DNA from: Hymenobacter actinosclerus
GTDB lineage: Bacteria; Bacteroidota; Bacteroidia; Cytophagales; Hymenobacteraceae
Direction: 5' to 3'
NCBI RefSeq assembly: GCF_900111515.1
Contig: NZ_FOHS01000008.1
Location: 1-48,595, forward strand
Length of the DNA stretch: 48,595 nucleotides
Below are positions 14,408 through 21,946 of this stretch, piece after piece; position 1 is the stretch's first letter; each line of letters starts with the position of its first letter. Both the position numbers and the translations under genes were made by a program. The notes under the pieces are model-generated. The model had not been told where the DNA came from, did not search any database, and saw nothing but the letters and a program-made list of their open reading frames with translations.

Positions 14408-15907
14408 CTACTCCCAGGCGTAGCTGCGTACGAAGTCGGCGGCGGCGGCCAGGTCGGGGTACAGAATCCGGTCGTGGGCCACGAAGGGCACCTTCTCGCG
14501 GAAGGCCGCCACCAGCGCCTCCAGTGGGGTCGAGCTGCGGCCGGGGCGGCGGAACTCCAGGGCCTGGGCCGCATTCAGCAACTCGATGCCCAGCAGCTGC
14601 TCCACGTTGACCACCACGCGCAGGGCCTTGGTGGCTGCGTTGGCGCCCATGCTCACATGGTCTTCCTGGCCGTTGCTGCTCACCAGGCTGTCTACCGAGG
14701 CGGGCGTGCACAGTTGCTTGTTCTGGCTCACGAGGCCCGCGGCGGCATACTGCGGAATCATCAGGCCCGAATTCAGGCCCGGCTCGGCTACCAGAAACGG
14801 TGGTAGCCCCCGCTGCCCGCTGATGAGCTGGGCCGTGCGCTGCTGCGAGATGCTGCCCAGCTCGGCCACCGCAATGGCCAGCATATCGAGCCCCAATGCC
14901 AGGGGCTGGCCGTGGAAGTTGCCGCCGCTCAGAATGGCGTCATCCTCGGGGAAAATGGTAGGGTTGTCGGTGACGGCGTTGCACTCGATTTCGGTGGTGC
15001 GGGCCACGTACGCCAGCGCGTCGCGCGAAGCGCCGTGTACCTGGGGCATGCAGCGCAGCGAGTAGGGGTCTTGCACGGCGGTTTTGGGTTGCTGCTGCAA
15101 CTCGCTGCCCGTCAGCAGGGTTCGCAGCCGCTCGGCCACCAGCAGCTGGCCGGGGTGGGGCCGCAGGCGGTGCAGGCGCTCATCAAACGGCTCGCGCAGC
15201 CCGTCGAACCCCTCCAGCGAGAGGGCCCCGATAACGTCGGCGGCGGCGGCCAAGCGGCTGGCGCGCAGCAGCGCGTGCACGGCGTAGGCCAGCATAAACT
15301 GGGTGCCATTGAGAAGCGCCAAGCCTTCTTTGGCCCCCAGCACGATGGGCTCCCAGCTGAACAGGCTCAGCGCGTCGGCGGCGGCCAGGCGGTAGCCCTC
15401 ATAGTGTACTTCGCCCAGGCCCAGCAGCGGCAGGCACAGGTGGGCCAGCGGGGCCAGGTCGCCGCTGGCGCCCAGGCTGCCCTGCTCCAGCACCACTGGC
15501 AGCATGCCGCGGTTGTAAAAGTCGAGCAGGCGCTGCACGGTGGCTACCTGTACGCCGCTGTGGCCGTAGCACAGGCTCTGCACTTTCAGCAGCAGCATCA
15601 GCCGCACCAGTTCGGCCGGCACTTCGGCGCCGGTGCCGCAGGCATGCGACATGAGCAGGTTGGTTTGCAGCTGCTGGCGCTGCGCGGTCGGAATGGCCTG
15701 CCCGCACAGCGCCCCAAAGCCCGTATTGATGCCGTACACGGCCGTATCGGGGTCGCGCTCCAGGCGCTGGCGCAGGTAGTCGTGGCCGGTGGTGAGGCGC
15801 TGGCGGGCTTCGGCACTCAGCACCACCCGGGCCCGGCTGCGTAACAGCTCATCGAGCGTAGCTAAATCGAGGGAAGCGGAGGGCGTTATTTCGAAGTCGG
15901 CGGCCAT
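14408..15907 (-). CDS. hutH: Histidine ammonia-lyase
   Basis: A 499-residue aromatic amino-acid lyase that releases ammonia from L-histidine to give urocanate, the first step of histidine breakdown. The self-cyclising Ala-Ser-Gly that forms the MIO electrophile is at residues 147-149 in GSLGASGDLAPLAHL. Other active-site features are Tyr58 in VYGINTGFGAL, the conserved VQDPYSLRCMPQVHG segment, NPTIFPEDD and SGGNFHGQPLAL, and QEDHVSMGANAATKA near the C-terminus. Length matches the family. It is a lone gene: hutU, hutI and hutG are not in the window. A related tyrosine/phenylalanine lyase is possible, but the SHxCGTG segment (MSHACGTGAE) favours histidine. Confidence 0.9.
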   Translation of the reverse strand: MAADFEITPSASLDLATLDELLRSRARVVLSAEARQRLTTGHDYLRQRLERDPDTAVYGINTGFGALCGQAIPTAQRQQLQTNLLMSHACGTGAEVPAELVRLMLLLKVQSLCYGHSGVQVATVQRLLDFYNRGMLPVVLEQGSLGASGDLAPLAHLCLPLLGLGEVHYEGYRLAAADALSLFSWEPIVLGAKEGLALLNGTQFMLAYAVHALLRASRLAAAADVIGALSLEGFDGLREPFDERLHRLRPHPGQLLVAERLRTLLTGSELQQQPKTAVQDPYSLRCMPQVHGASRDALAYVARTTEIECNAVTDNPTIFPEDDAILSGGNFHGQPLALGLDMLAIAVAELGSISQQRTAQLISGQRGLPPFLVAEPGLNSGLMIPQYAAAGLVSQNKQLCTPASVDSLVSSNGQEDHVSMGANAATKALRVVVNVEQLLGIELLNAAQALEFRRPGRSSTPLEALVAAFREKVPFVAHDRILYPDLAAAADFVRSYAWE

Positions 15908-15932
15908 AGAGCAGGGGAGCAGGGAGGAATTT

Positions 15933-15940
15933 CAAAAGTA
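15933..15940 (-). promoter_or_regulatory. -7 promoter element for hutH
   Basis: TACTTTTG on the minus strand matches TAnnTTTG and ends 25 nt before the hutH ATG. Upstream of it (15957-16012) lies an imperfect GC-rich hairpin. Confidence 0.5.
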
Positions 15941-16118
15941 CGGAATCTGGCCGCGCGGCCCTGGCCAGGCTGCCCGTCCGCCAATTCGGCGGGGGGGGCG
16001 GCCCGGCCAGGAATAAATACAGCGCCGTGCCCGGTGAAATCGGTATTTTTTTCGCTTGCTTCTGAAGGTTGGGTTGTCGATATTTGGAATACCGCTCTGA
16101 TTCTTATTTCATTATCCT

Positions 16119-16313
16119 ATGGAATACAACCCCAAGTTCGGCCCCGTTGCCCAGACTCCCTCTCAGCGCCGCCTGGTGCTGCGCCGCCTGCAGGACGCCA
16201 TTCCCGGCCTCCGAACCAAGGCCACGCTCTATGCCCGCCGCCTCTATGTGCGCTACGTGGCCGGCGAGCTAAGCTGGACTGAAGTCCGCCAGGCGCTGGA
16301 CGCGCAGCGGTAG
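16119..16313 (+). CDS. Small conserved-looking hypothetical protein
   Basis: A 64-residue basic protein (many Arg, few acidic residues) without signal or membrane segment, for example RRLVLRRLQDAIPGLRTKAT and LYARRLYVRYVAGELSWTEV. It looks like two or three helices. The frame is closed at both ends and has a normal high-GC codon pattern; an ATG at 16119 follows an AT-rich 40-bp stretch suitable for a promoter, though no clear TAnnTTTG is present. I do not recognise the family; nucleic-acid binding is a guess from charge alone. It is divergent from hutH and followed by a 358-bp repeat-rich gap. Confidence 0.55.
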   Translation: MEYNPKFGPVAQTPSQRRLVLRRLQDAIPGLRTKATLYARRLYVRYVAGELSWTEVRQALDAQR

Positions 16314-16456
16314 AAGCTGGTTGAATTAGTTGGAACGCCGTTGGTGCTGGTGACAATGGCATGCTGCGCCTGTCGAAGCAGCTCTACCGCTTCTCTGCAA
16401 TCGTTCTAAAAACACGGACGCCATACTTCAACAAGCGCAGCATGACGTCCGTATTT
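16314..16456. other. Intergenic spacer, nothing recognised
   Basis: This first part of the gap between the small gene and hisS contains a loose inverted pair (CATGCTGCGCCTG / CAGCATGACG-type words) but no coding frame or clear signal. Confidence 0.3.
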
Positions 16457-16680
16457 CCCTAAGCCCTAAGCCCTAAGCCCTAAGCCCCCTAAGCCCCCTA
16501 AGCCCCCTAAGCCCTAAGTGAACTGACAGATTAAGTTGGTAGGCAGAACGTCATTCAGAGCGTAGCGAAGAATCTCGCGTAAAATCGTTCAACAGTTGTT
16601 CAAGCGAGATTCTTCGCTACGCTCTGAATGACACGCCGTACACCAATTTAGCTTGTCAGTTCACCTAAGCCCTAAGCCCT
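16457..16680. repeat. Composite repeat: CCCTAAG tandem array around a GTCATTCAGAGCG hairpin (copy 2)
   Basis: From 16457 to 16519 the unit CCCTAAG or CCCCCTAAG is repeated about eight times, a telomere-like motif. It is followed by outer arms GTGAACTGAC (16518-16527) and GTCAGTTCAC (16655-16664), and by perfect 29-bp inner arms at 16550-16578 and 16604-16632 (GTCATTCAGAGCG..AATCTCGC). CCTAAGCCCTAAGCCCT resumes at 16664-16680 and overlaps the last codons of hisS. The inner hairpin is the same family as 4923-5017. Confidence 0.85.
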
Positions 16681-18096
16681 GATTACCGCCAGCACCTCCT
16701 CCAGCGTCAGCGTCTGCTCCTGGCCGGTGGCCATGGTTTTCAGCTTGAAACGGCCGGCGGCGCGCTCTTCGGGGCCCTGGAGCAACACGTAGGGAATGCC
16801 CTTGCCGTCGGCGTACTTAAACTGCCGGCCCAGCTTGCCCGACTCGGGGTACAACTCGGCGGCCAGGCCCTCGGCCCGCAACCGCGCCAGCACGGGCAGC
16901 ACGGCCACCTCGCTTTCGGCATCGAAATTGGCCAGCAGGCAGCGCGAAGTGCTGTTTACGGCTTCGGGGAATAGGTTGAGCTCCTCCAGGCAGTCGTAGA
17001 GGCGGTCGACGCCGAACGAGAAGCCCACGCCCGACACGCCCGGCAGCCCGAAGGCGCCCGTCAGGTTGTCGTAGCGGCCGCCGCCGCTCACGCTGCCCAT
17101 ATTCACATTGTTGATCTTGATTTCGAAGATGCAGCCCGTGTAGTAGCTCAGGCCGCGGGCCAGCGTCACGTCGAACTCCAGGTTGGCCCACTGCTCAAAC
17201 CCGAAGCCGCGCAGGTAGCTTAGCACCTGCTGCAAATCCTGCAAGCCTTTGTAACCGTCGGCGCCGGCCGTGTCGGGTTCCACGCCGGCCGTTACGAAGG
17301 CGGCCAGCAGCCGCTCCAGCTTCTCCTCGAAGCTGCCCGCCACGTTCAGCAGGTCGAACAGCTTGTCGATGGCTTCGGCCGAGAAGCCACGCTCGGCCAG
17401 CTCCTTTTTTACGCCCTCGCGCCCGATTTTGTCGAGCTTGTCGATGGCCGTGAACAGGTCTACCTCGGTGCCTTCGCCCCCCAGCGCCTGATAAAAAGCG
17501 CCCAGCACGCGGCGGTGGTTTATTTTGATGGTGTGCTCGGTGAGGCCCAGCTTAGTGAGCACCTCGCTCATCATAAGCACGATTTCGGCCTCGCAGAGCA
17601 GCGAGGCGGTGCCCACCACGTCGGCGTCGCACTGGTAAAACTCGCGGTAGCGGCCGCGCTGGGGGCGGTCGGCGCGCCACACGGGCTGAATCTGGTAGCG
17701 CTTGAAGGGGAACACCAGCGTGCCGCGGTTCATCACTACGTAGCGGGCGAAGGGCACGGTCAGGTCGTAGCGCAGGCCTTTTTCGGCCACTTTGGGCAGC
17801 ACGGCCCGGGGGCCGGCCAGCAGGTCGGCGGGCGTTACTTCTTCCTTGATGACCTCGCCTTTCTGCTTTTTGAGGAAGTTGCCCGAGTTAAGCACCTTGA
17901 ACAGCAGCTGGTCGCCCTCGTCGCCGTATTTGCCCGTCAGCACGCTCAGGTTTTCCAGGGTCGGGGTTTCGAGCGGGGCGTAGCCGAACTTCTCGAACAC
18001 GCGGCGAATCACGCCGAAAATATAGTTGCGGCGGGCCACTACGGCCGGGCCAAAATCGCGGGTGCCTTGCGGAATGCTGGGTTTCTGAACGCTCAT
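16672..18096 (-). CDS. hisS: Histidine--tRNA ligase
   Basis: A 474-residue class II aminoacyl-tRNA synthetase that charges tRNA-His. The class II core contains motif 1 (the YIFGVIRRVFEKFGYAPLETP region), motif 2 as WRADRPQRGRYREFYQCD and motif 3 as GVGFSFGVDRL. The histidine-specific HisA motif is LARGLSYYTGCIFEI, preceding GGGRYDNLTG. The C-terminal anticodon-binding domain runs from about residue 375 (VLPVLARLRAEGLAAELYP). The ATG at 18096 (MSVQKPSIPQGTRDF) is the normal family start; 72 open codons upstream are unrelated. The final Arg-Ala-stop codons (AGG GCT TAG) lie within the CCCTAAG repeat, so the gene end is supplied by repeat sequence. Confidence 0.93.
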   Translation of the reverse strand: MSVQKPSIPQGTRDFGPAVVARRNYIFGVIRRVFEKFGYAPLETPTLENLSVLTGKYGDEGDQLLFKVLNSGNFLKKQKGEVIKEEVTPADLLAGPRAVLPKVAEKGLRYDLTVPFARYVVMNRGTLVFPFKRYQIQPVWRADRPQRGRYREFYQCDADVVGTASLLCEAEIVLMMSEVLTKLGLTEHTIKINHRRVLGAFYQALGGEGTEVDLFTAIDKLDKIGREGVKKELAERGFSAEAIDKLFDLLNVAGSFEEKLERLLAAFVTAGVEPDTAGADGYKGLQDLQQVLSYLRGFGFEQWANLEFDVTLARGLSYYTGCIFEIKINNVNMGSVSGGGRYDNLTGAFGLPGVSGVGFSFGVDRLYDCLEELNLFPEAVNSTSRCLLANFDAESEVAVLPVLARLRAEGLAAELYPESGKLGRQFKYADGKGIPYVLLQGPEERAAGRFKLKTMATGQEQTLTLEEVLAVIRA

Positions 18097-18185
18097 CGGG
18101 GGCGAAGGAATCGGAGTGCGGGAGTATGGCCGCAAAATTCGCGCTTTCCGCCGGACTTTCCCGTTTCTTCTGCGGCCGCCGTAAA

Positions 18186-18548
18186 TCAGTCCGCCTGGGA
18201 AGCCAGAAATTCGATTTCCTGCATCGCGTCGAGCACCGACGCTACCAATAAGGGTTGCGAGCCGGGGTCGAGGCGCTGGAAGCGGTGGCGGCTGGCCTGC
18301 GGCGTGTGGCACAGAATGAGCTGGCGCGACTGGGCCCGCAGCACGAAGGCGTAGGCCAGCAGCAGCTCAATTACATCGTTGTTCAGCGTATCAACCAGGC
18401 TTAGGTCCACCACCACGGCGGGCTTATCGGCCCGGCTGGCCCGGTGCAGGGCGCGGGCCAGGGCTTCGCTATCGGTGGTGTTAGCAGCTAAATAAGACGG
18501 GATAAGCAAATATGCCTGGGGTAGTTCTTCACGCTGTACATCCAACAT
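18186..18548 (-). CDS. STAS-like protein
   Basis: A 120-residue soluble protein. The central part, ADKPAVVVDLSLVDTLNNDV followed by IELLLAYAFVLRAQSRQLIL and CHTP, has the beta-alpha-beta pattern of STAS domains (anti-anti-sigma factors and SpoIIAA-like proteins), with the switch region normally written D-S-S/T-G appearing as DTLNND. That phosphorylatable Ser/Thr is not obvious, so a regulatory role by phosphorylation is uncertain. No anti-sigma kinase is adjacent. The ATG at 18548 is the only reasonable start. It follows hisS upstream on the same strand with a 90-bp gap; cotranscription is possible. Family assignment is by pattern only. Confidence 0.5.
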   Translation of the reverse strand: MLDVQREELPQAYLLIPSYLAANTTDSEALARALHRASRADKPAVVVDLSLVDTLNNDVIELLLAYAFVLRAQSRQLILCHTPQASRHRFQRLDPGSQPLLVASVLDAMQEIEFLASQAD

Positions 18549-18680
18549 CTTCCGGCCCTCACTATAAAACGGTACGACTCCGCATGTAAGCGAGCGTTTG
18601 AACCCGCAAGTTACGAGTGCAACAAGGATAAAATAGAATTATGGCAGGATACTTTGCTTTAATCGATAAAAACGCCCCAT

Positions 18681-19340
18681 TCAACGGGCAGCGGACGCTG
18701 TTCGGCGAGCCTGATAAAGTACCGGGGAAGCCAGCGGCGACTTGAGCGGAGCCCGCACGCCGGCCCGGCGCAGGCCGTGGGTGGTCCAGTCGTTGCAGGT
18801 GCGCAGGGCGTGGTAGCGGCCGCGGGCCCGCAGGAAAAAATCGGCCCCGCCGTAGCCGGCCGGCTGGCGCAGTGGGCGGCGGCCCAGCGAGTCGGGCGCC
18901 GCCAGCGCGGCCTGCACGTGCGCCACCAGCCGCTGGTACTGCGCGGCCGATACGCGGAGTGGCACCACCAGAGCGCCCGAGTCGGGCGCGGCCCGGTAGA
19001 AGCGGGCGTGTACCAGCGTTCGGGAGGGCAGCAGGGCCCGCAGCACGGCTCCCGGTCCGGGGGTGCGCCCGCCCATCGAACCCAGGAAAAACCCTTCGTT
19101 TCCCCAGCCAAAGCCCACGTAGGAGTAGCGCCCAAACCGGGTTGTGAGGGCGGGCTGGTTTAGCTCGCGCAGCCAGTCGTGGCCGGTTTGCGGGTCGTGC
19201 AGGGGTAGCACCAGGTCGGTGTGCGCGCTGTTCGACACCACGAACACCGGTACGCCGCCCGGCGTTTGGCGAAACTGGCGGTTTACGGGCACCGCGGCGC
19301 CGCTCAGCAGCAGGAAAATAAAGGCCACGAAAGCTGCCAT
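18681..19340 (-). CDS. TIGR02117/DUF2459 family protein
   Basis: A 219-residue protein with an N-terminal hydrophobic anchor or signal (MAAFVAFIFLLLSGAAVPV). The family signature is clear: FVVSNSAHTDLVLPL near residue 36, SYVGFGWGNEGFF, and near the C-terminus TCNDWTTHGLRRAGVR with the conserved Cys/Asn. The His of SNSAHTD and the Cys of TCN suggest a papain-like or NlpC-like thiol hydrolase fold, but this is inference; the family has no settled function. The ATG at 19340 is fixed by a -7 promoter element only 4 nt upstream. Divergent from the copper-linked operon, with promoters 36 bp apart. Confidence 0.8.
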   Translation of the reverse strand: MAAFVAFIFLLLSGAAVPVNRQFRQTPGGVPVFVVSNSAHTDLVLPLHDPQTGHDWLRELNQPALTTRFGRYSYVGFGWGNEGFFLGSMGGRTPGPGAVLRALLPSRTLVHARFYRAAPDSGALVVPLRVSAAQYQRLVAHVQAALAAPDSLGRRPLRQPAGYGGADFFLRARGRYHALRTCNDWTTHGLRRAGVRAPLKSPLASPVLYQARRTASAAR

Positions 19341-19344
19341 GGGG

Positions 19345-19352
19345 CAAAGATA
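19345..19352 (-). promoter_or_regulatory. -7 promoter element, leaderless arrangement
   Basis: TATCTTTG on the minus strand is followed by CCCC and the ATG of the TIGR02117 gene (19340), the same 4-nt spacing as at 3490 and 37780. A TTG (minus, 19369-19371) lies 16 nt upstream as possible -33 element. Confidence 0.65.
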
Positions 19353-19388
19353 AGGCGCGCCGCGAGGGCAACTACGGCCTGCCGGGCG

Positions 19389-19396
19389 TATATTTG
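19389..19396 (+). promoter_or_regulatory. -7 promoter element of the MbnP operon
   Basis: TATATTTG matches TAnnTTTG. Its position argues against the TTG at 19394 being a start codon and favours GTG 19412 or 19418 for the first gene. Confidence 0.6.
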
Positions 19397-19411
19397 CCGC
19401 CAACCAAACCC

Positions 19412-19792
19412 GTGGCCGTGTACCGCCTGCTCGCTTATCTGCTCACGTCGCTGCTGCTGCTCCAGACCCTGGAACAGGAGTTGCTGGTGGTGAACTACGA
19501 GCTGAACCAGGCCCGCATTACGGCGCGCTATTGCGTGAATAAGGCCCGTCCACAGCTCAAGTGCAATGGCAAGTGTCACCTGGCCAAGCAGTTGCGCCAG
19601 GCCGAAGACGACAGCAATAAGGCGCCCGCGGGCAGCACCCGGCTTAAGTTTGAGCTGGTGCCGGCGCCCGCCCGCTTCGTGCTGGCCGCCCCGCGCTGCT
19701 GGCCGTCCACCCCGGCCCGCTACGCCGCCCCCGCGGCTCCGCGCTACGCTGATGCTCCCGCCCGCGGGGTGTTTCGCCCGCCGCTGGCCTAA
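19412..19792 (+). CDS. Small membrane-anchored Cys-motif protein (CNGKCH) heading the MbnP operon
   Basis: A 126-residue protein (from GTG 19412; GTG 19418 is equally possible). An N-terminal hydrophobic helix (YRLLAYLLTSLLLLQTL, about residues 4-20) is followed by ELNQARITARYCVNKARPQL and KCNGKCHLAKQLRQ, giving Cys41, Cys51, Cys55 and His56, then a Pro/Ala-rich tail. Small proteins with this C..CNGKCH pattern are common in Bacteroidota near metal-related genes; I know no assigned function. A CxxxCH pair with an upstream Cys could bind copper or heme, but the spacing is not the standard CxxCH. The gene has its own promoter element and is followed by the MbnP-like gene after 136 bp. Confidence 0.65.
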   Translation: MAVYRLLAYLLTSLLLLQTLEQELLVVNYELNQARITARYCVNKARPQLKCNGKCHLAKQLRQAEDDSNKAPAGSTRLKFELVPAPARFVLAAPRCWPSTPARYAAPAAPRYADAPARGVFRPPLA

Positions 19793-19928
19793 ACCTGCTT
19801 CCGCCCCGGTTTTCTACTGCGAAAACCGGAACGACCGGTAAGCCGCCCCCGTGGGGTGCGGCCCTGGCCCGTGTACCAGTACGCGGGCCGGCCGGTAGGT
19901 TTATTCTTCAGCCTTAGCGTTTTTACTA

Positions 19929-20717
19929 ATGATTTTTTCGCGTTTTGCGGCCCTGGCCGCCTCGCTGGCCCTGGGCACTATGCTACTGGGCAGCTGCAAC
20001 GATAAAGACAACGACCCCGCGGCCGAGCCGCAAAAAAGCGTGTTTTCGGTAGAGCTCGAAAACACCGTGGGCAACCGCAGCCTCAACCTCGATACCGACA
20101 CCTACACTACCCCGGCCGGCGACCAGTTCACCATCAGTACCTTCAAATACTACCTCTCGAACCTGGAGCTGCTGAAGGCCGACGGCAGCGTAGTGCCCTT
20201 GCCTGACACCTACTTTCTGGTTGACCACGCCAATAAAGCCAGCCAGAAGCTCCAGTTCAGCGACGTGCCGGCCGGCGACTATACCGGCCTGCGCCTTGTG
20301 GTAGGCGTGGATAGCGCCCGCACCAAGGCCGGCAACTTCAGCGGCGTGCTTGGCGACGACCAGGGCATGTGGTGGGCCTGGAGCAAGGAGTTCATCAACG
20401 TGAAGCTGGAGGGCACCTCACCCCAGTCGCCCAAGGGTGGGCTGGTGTTCCATATTGCCGGGTTTAAGGGCGCTAACGGGGCCAACAACACCATCCGTAC
20501 CGTTACGCTGCCCTTCCCCAGCGGCAGCAAGCTGCTGGTGCGCCCCGACCACACGCCCGAAATTCATATTAAGGTAGACGCGCTGAAGATGTTCAGCGGC
20601 CTGAGCACCATCCGTTTCGCCACGGTGAATAACACAATGGGCGGCCCTGCCTCGGTGCAGATTGCCGATAACATCGCCGCCGGGATGCTTACTGTCGAGC
20701 ATCTGCACGCCAATTAG
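19929..20717 (+). CDS. MbnP-like copper-associated lipoprotein
   Basis: A 262-residue lipoprotein with lipobox LLGSC (Cys23). The body matches the MbnP family: FSVELENTVGNRSLNLDTD, FTISTFKYYLSNLELLKADG, YFLVDHANKASQKL, and the diagnostic Trp-rich motif GMWWAWSKEFINVKLEG (Trp148, 149 and 151), followed by GLVFHIAGF and a C-terminal HIKVDALKMF. In methanotrophs, MbnP is the substrate protein of the di-heme enzyme MbnH, which oxidises a tryptophan to kynurenine at a copper site. Here a di-heme peroxidase-like gene lies two genes downstream, so the same pairing is likely. The protein would sit in the periplasm or on the outer membrane. Start ATG 19929 gives a proper signal sequence. Confidence 0.8.
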   Translation: MIFSRFAALAASLALGTMLLGSCNDKDNDPAAEPQKSVFSVELENTVGNRSLNLDTDTYTTPAGDQFTISTFKYYLSNLELLKADGSVVPLPDTYFLVDHANKASQKLQFSDVPAGDYTGLRLVVGVDSARTKAGNFSGVLGDDQGMWWAWSKEFINVKLEGTSPQSPKGGLVFHIAGFKGANGANNTIRTVTLPFPSGSKLLVRPDHTPEIHIKVDALKMFSGLSTIRFATVNNTMGGPASVQIADNIAAGMLTVEHLHAN

Positions 20718-20846
20718 AGAAGTGAGATTGGAGAGGTGAGAAGCAAGATATGAGAAGTGAGACAAAAGACTCATGGTAATCCGGAACAGGATTAACCGCT
20801 TCAGTTCTCACCCCTCATACCTCACCTCTTACTTCTTCAATCTCAT
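20718..20846. repeat. Imperfect palindrome of GTGAGA/CTCAC units
   Basis: GAAGTGAGATTGGAGAGGTG and following units on the left face CTCACCCCTCATACCTCACC and following units on the right; a small inner stem GGTAATCC/GGATTAACC lies in the loop. It separates the MbnP gene from the beta-barrel gene inside the operon and could partly uncouple their expression. Confidence 0.6.
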
Positions 20847-20857
20847 GGCTAAAAACA

Positions 20858-21868
20858 ATGAAAGACTTTTTCCGACTTCTGCTGGTGGCCCTTTTGGTGG
20901 GGCTGGCCACGCCGGCCGCGCGCGCCTGCGACATTTGCGGCTGCTTTATGGGCATCACGCCCTACGATAACCAGAGTGGCTTTTCGCTCATGCACCGGTA
21001 CCGCATTTTCAACGGCTACCGGGCGCTGGGCCAAACGCCCGATTTCCGGCCCGACGGGGCCCGGATCTTCTTCCCAACCAAACTCAACTCCGACGATGGC
21101 TACGCCCACAGCCACCGCGGCGACCCCACCGATTTCGAAGCCTTCCGCGTGCTGGAGCTGCGGGGTAAATATTTTCTTTCGCAGCGGCTGGAGCTCAACG
21201 CCTTCGTGCCCTACGTGATGAACACCTCGCAGATCAACGGCCAACAGCTGAATGCCAGCGGCGTGGGCGACGTGACGGTGTTTGCCGGCTACCATCTGAT
21301 TCGGGCCATCGAAACGGCCGGGGTGCAGAGCCGCCTGGTGGTGGGCGGCGGCCTGAAGCTGCCCACCGGTGAGTACGACCGCCAGACAACCCAGGGCCGG
21401 CGCTACGCGCTGCTCAACCAGGTGGGCACCGGCACCACCGACGGTTTCGTGTACGCCAACTACATCGGCAGCTACCGCGGGGCGGGCCTGAGCGTGAATG
21501 CCAGCTACCGGCGCACCACCGAGAACCGGTTTCGCAACAGCCTGGCCCCGAGCACGGCTACGTTTGCCAGCTTGTTCTACCGGGTGCCGCTGGGCGAAAA
21601 CTGGCAGCTGTATCCGTCGGCGCAGTTTTTCTACGAGAAGACCAAGGGCGAGATGCTCGAAGGCCAGCTCACGGGCGAGCACGCCATGAACAACGCCCTG
21701 CTCGGTCCGGGCCTCGATGTGTACTATAAAAACGTTTCGCTCAACACCAGCGTGCAGCTGCCCGTGTACACCGCCACCACCGACCACCCAGCCAGCGCCG
21801 GCCGGCTGGTGGTATCGGTGGGCTACAGCTTCCGCCAGACCAAGTACCTGCTGCGCAAGAGGAGCTAG
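20858..21868 (+). CDS. Outer-membrane beta-barrel protein with CDICGC N-terminal motif
   Basis: A 336-residue exported protein. The signal peptide (to ATPAARA) is followed at once by CDICGCFMG, so Cys24, Cys27 and Cys29 would lie at or next to the mature N-terminus; the site is not a good lipobox because of the Arg at -2. The rest alternates amphipathic strands and turns typical of a 10-14-stranded outer-membrane barrel (YFLSQRLELNAFVPYVMNTS; VYANYIGSYRGAGLSVNASY) and ends in a beta strand (RLVVSVGYSFRQTKYLL). It lies between MbnP and the di-heme peroxidase, an arrangement that I recall as common in Bacteroidota. A metal or heme ligand role for the CxxCxC motif is inferred. Confidence 0.7.
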   Translation: MKDFFRLLLVALLVGLATPAARACDICGCFMGITPYDNQSGFSLMHRYRIFNGYRALGQTPDFRPDGARIFFPTKLNSDDGYAHSHRGDPTDFEAFRVLELRGKYFLSQRLELNAFVPYVMNTSQINGQQLNASGVGDVTVFAGYHLIRAIETAGVQSRLVVGGGLKLPTGEYDRQTTQGRRYALLNQVGTGTTDGFVYANYIGSYRGAGLSVNASYRRTTENRFRNSLAPSTATFASLFYRVPLGENWQLYPSAQFFYEKTKGEMLEGQLTGEHAMNNALLGPGLDVYYKNVSLNTSVQLPVYTATTDHPASAGRLVVSVGYSFRQTKYLLRKRS

Positions 21869-21946
21869 AAAACGGTCCTGCTCAGCATAACGATTTTCCG
21901 ACCCCTACTCAGGTAAAATTGCTTGTTACTTCCTGTCTTTCCGCGC

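Noticed and set aside
16457..16519. CCCTAAG array considered as a CRISPR array or true telomere
   Set aside because: Units are 7-9 bp without spacers, so not CRISPR; it is internal and short, so not a chromosome end.
19394..19411. TTG at 19394 as the start of the CNGKCH protein
   Set aside because: It is the last part of a TATATTTG -7 element, so transcription would begin downstream of it.
20849..21787. 312-codon open frame antisense to the CDICGC barrel gene
   Set aside because: Shadow of a gene with a proper signal peptide and barrel pattern.
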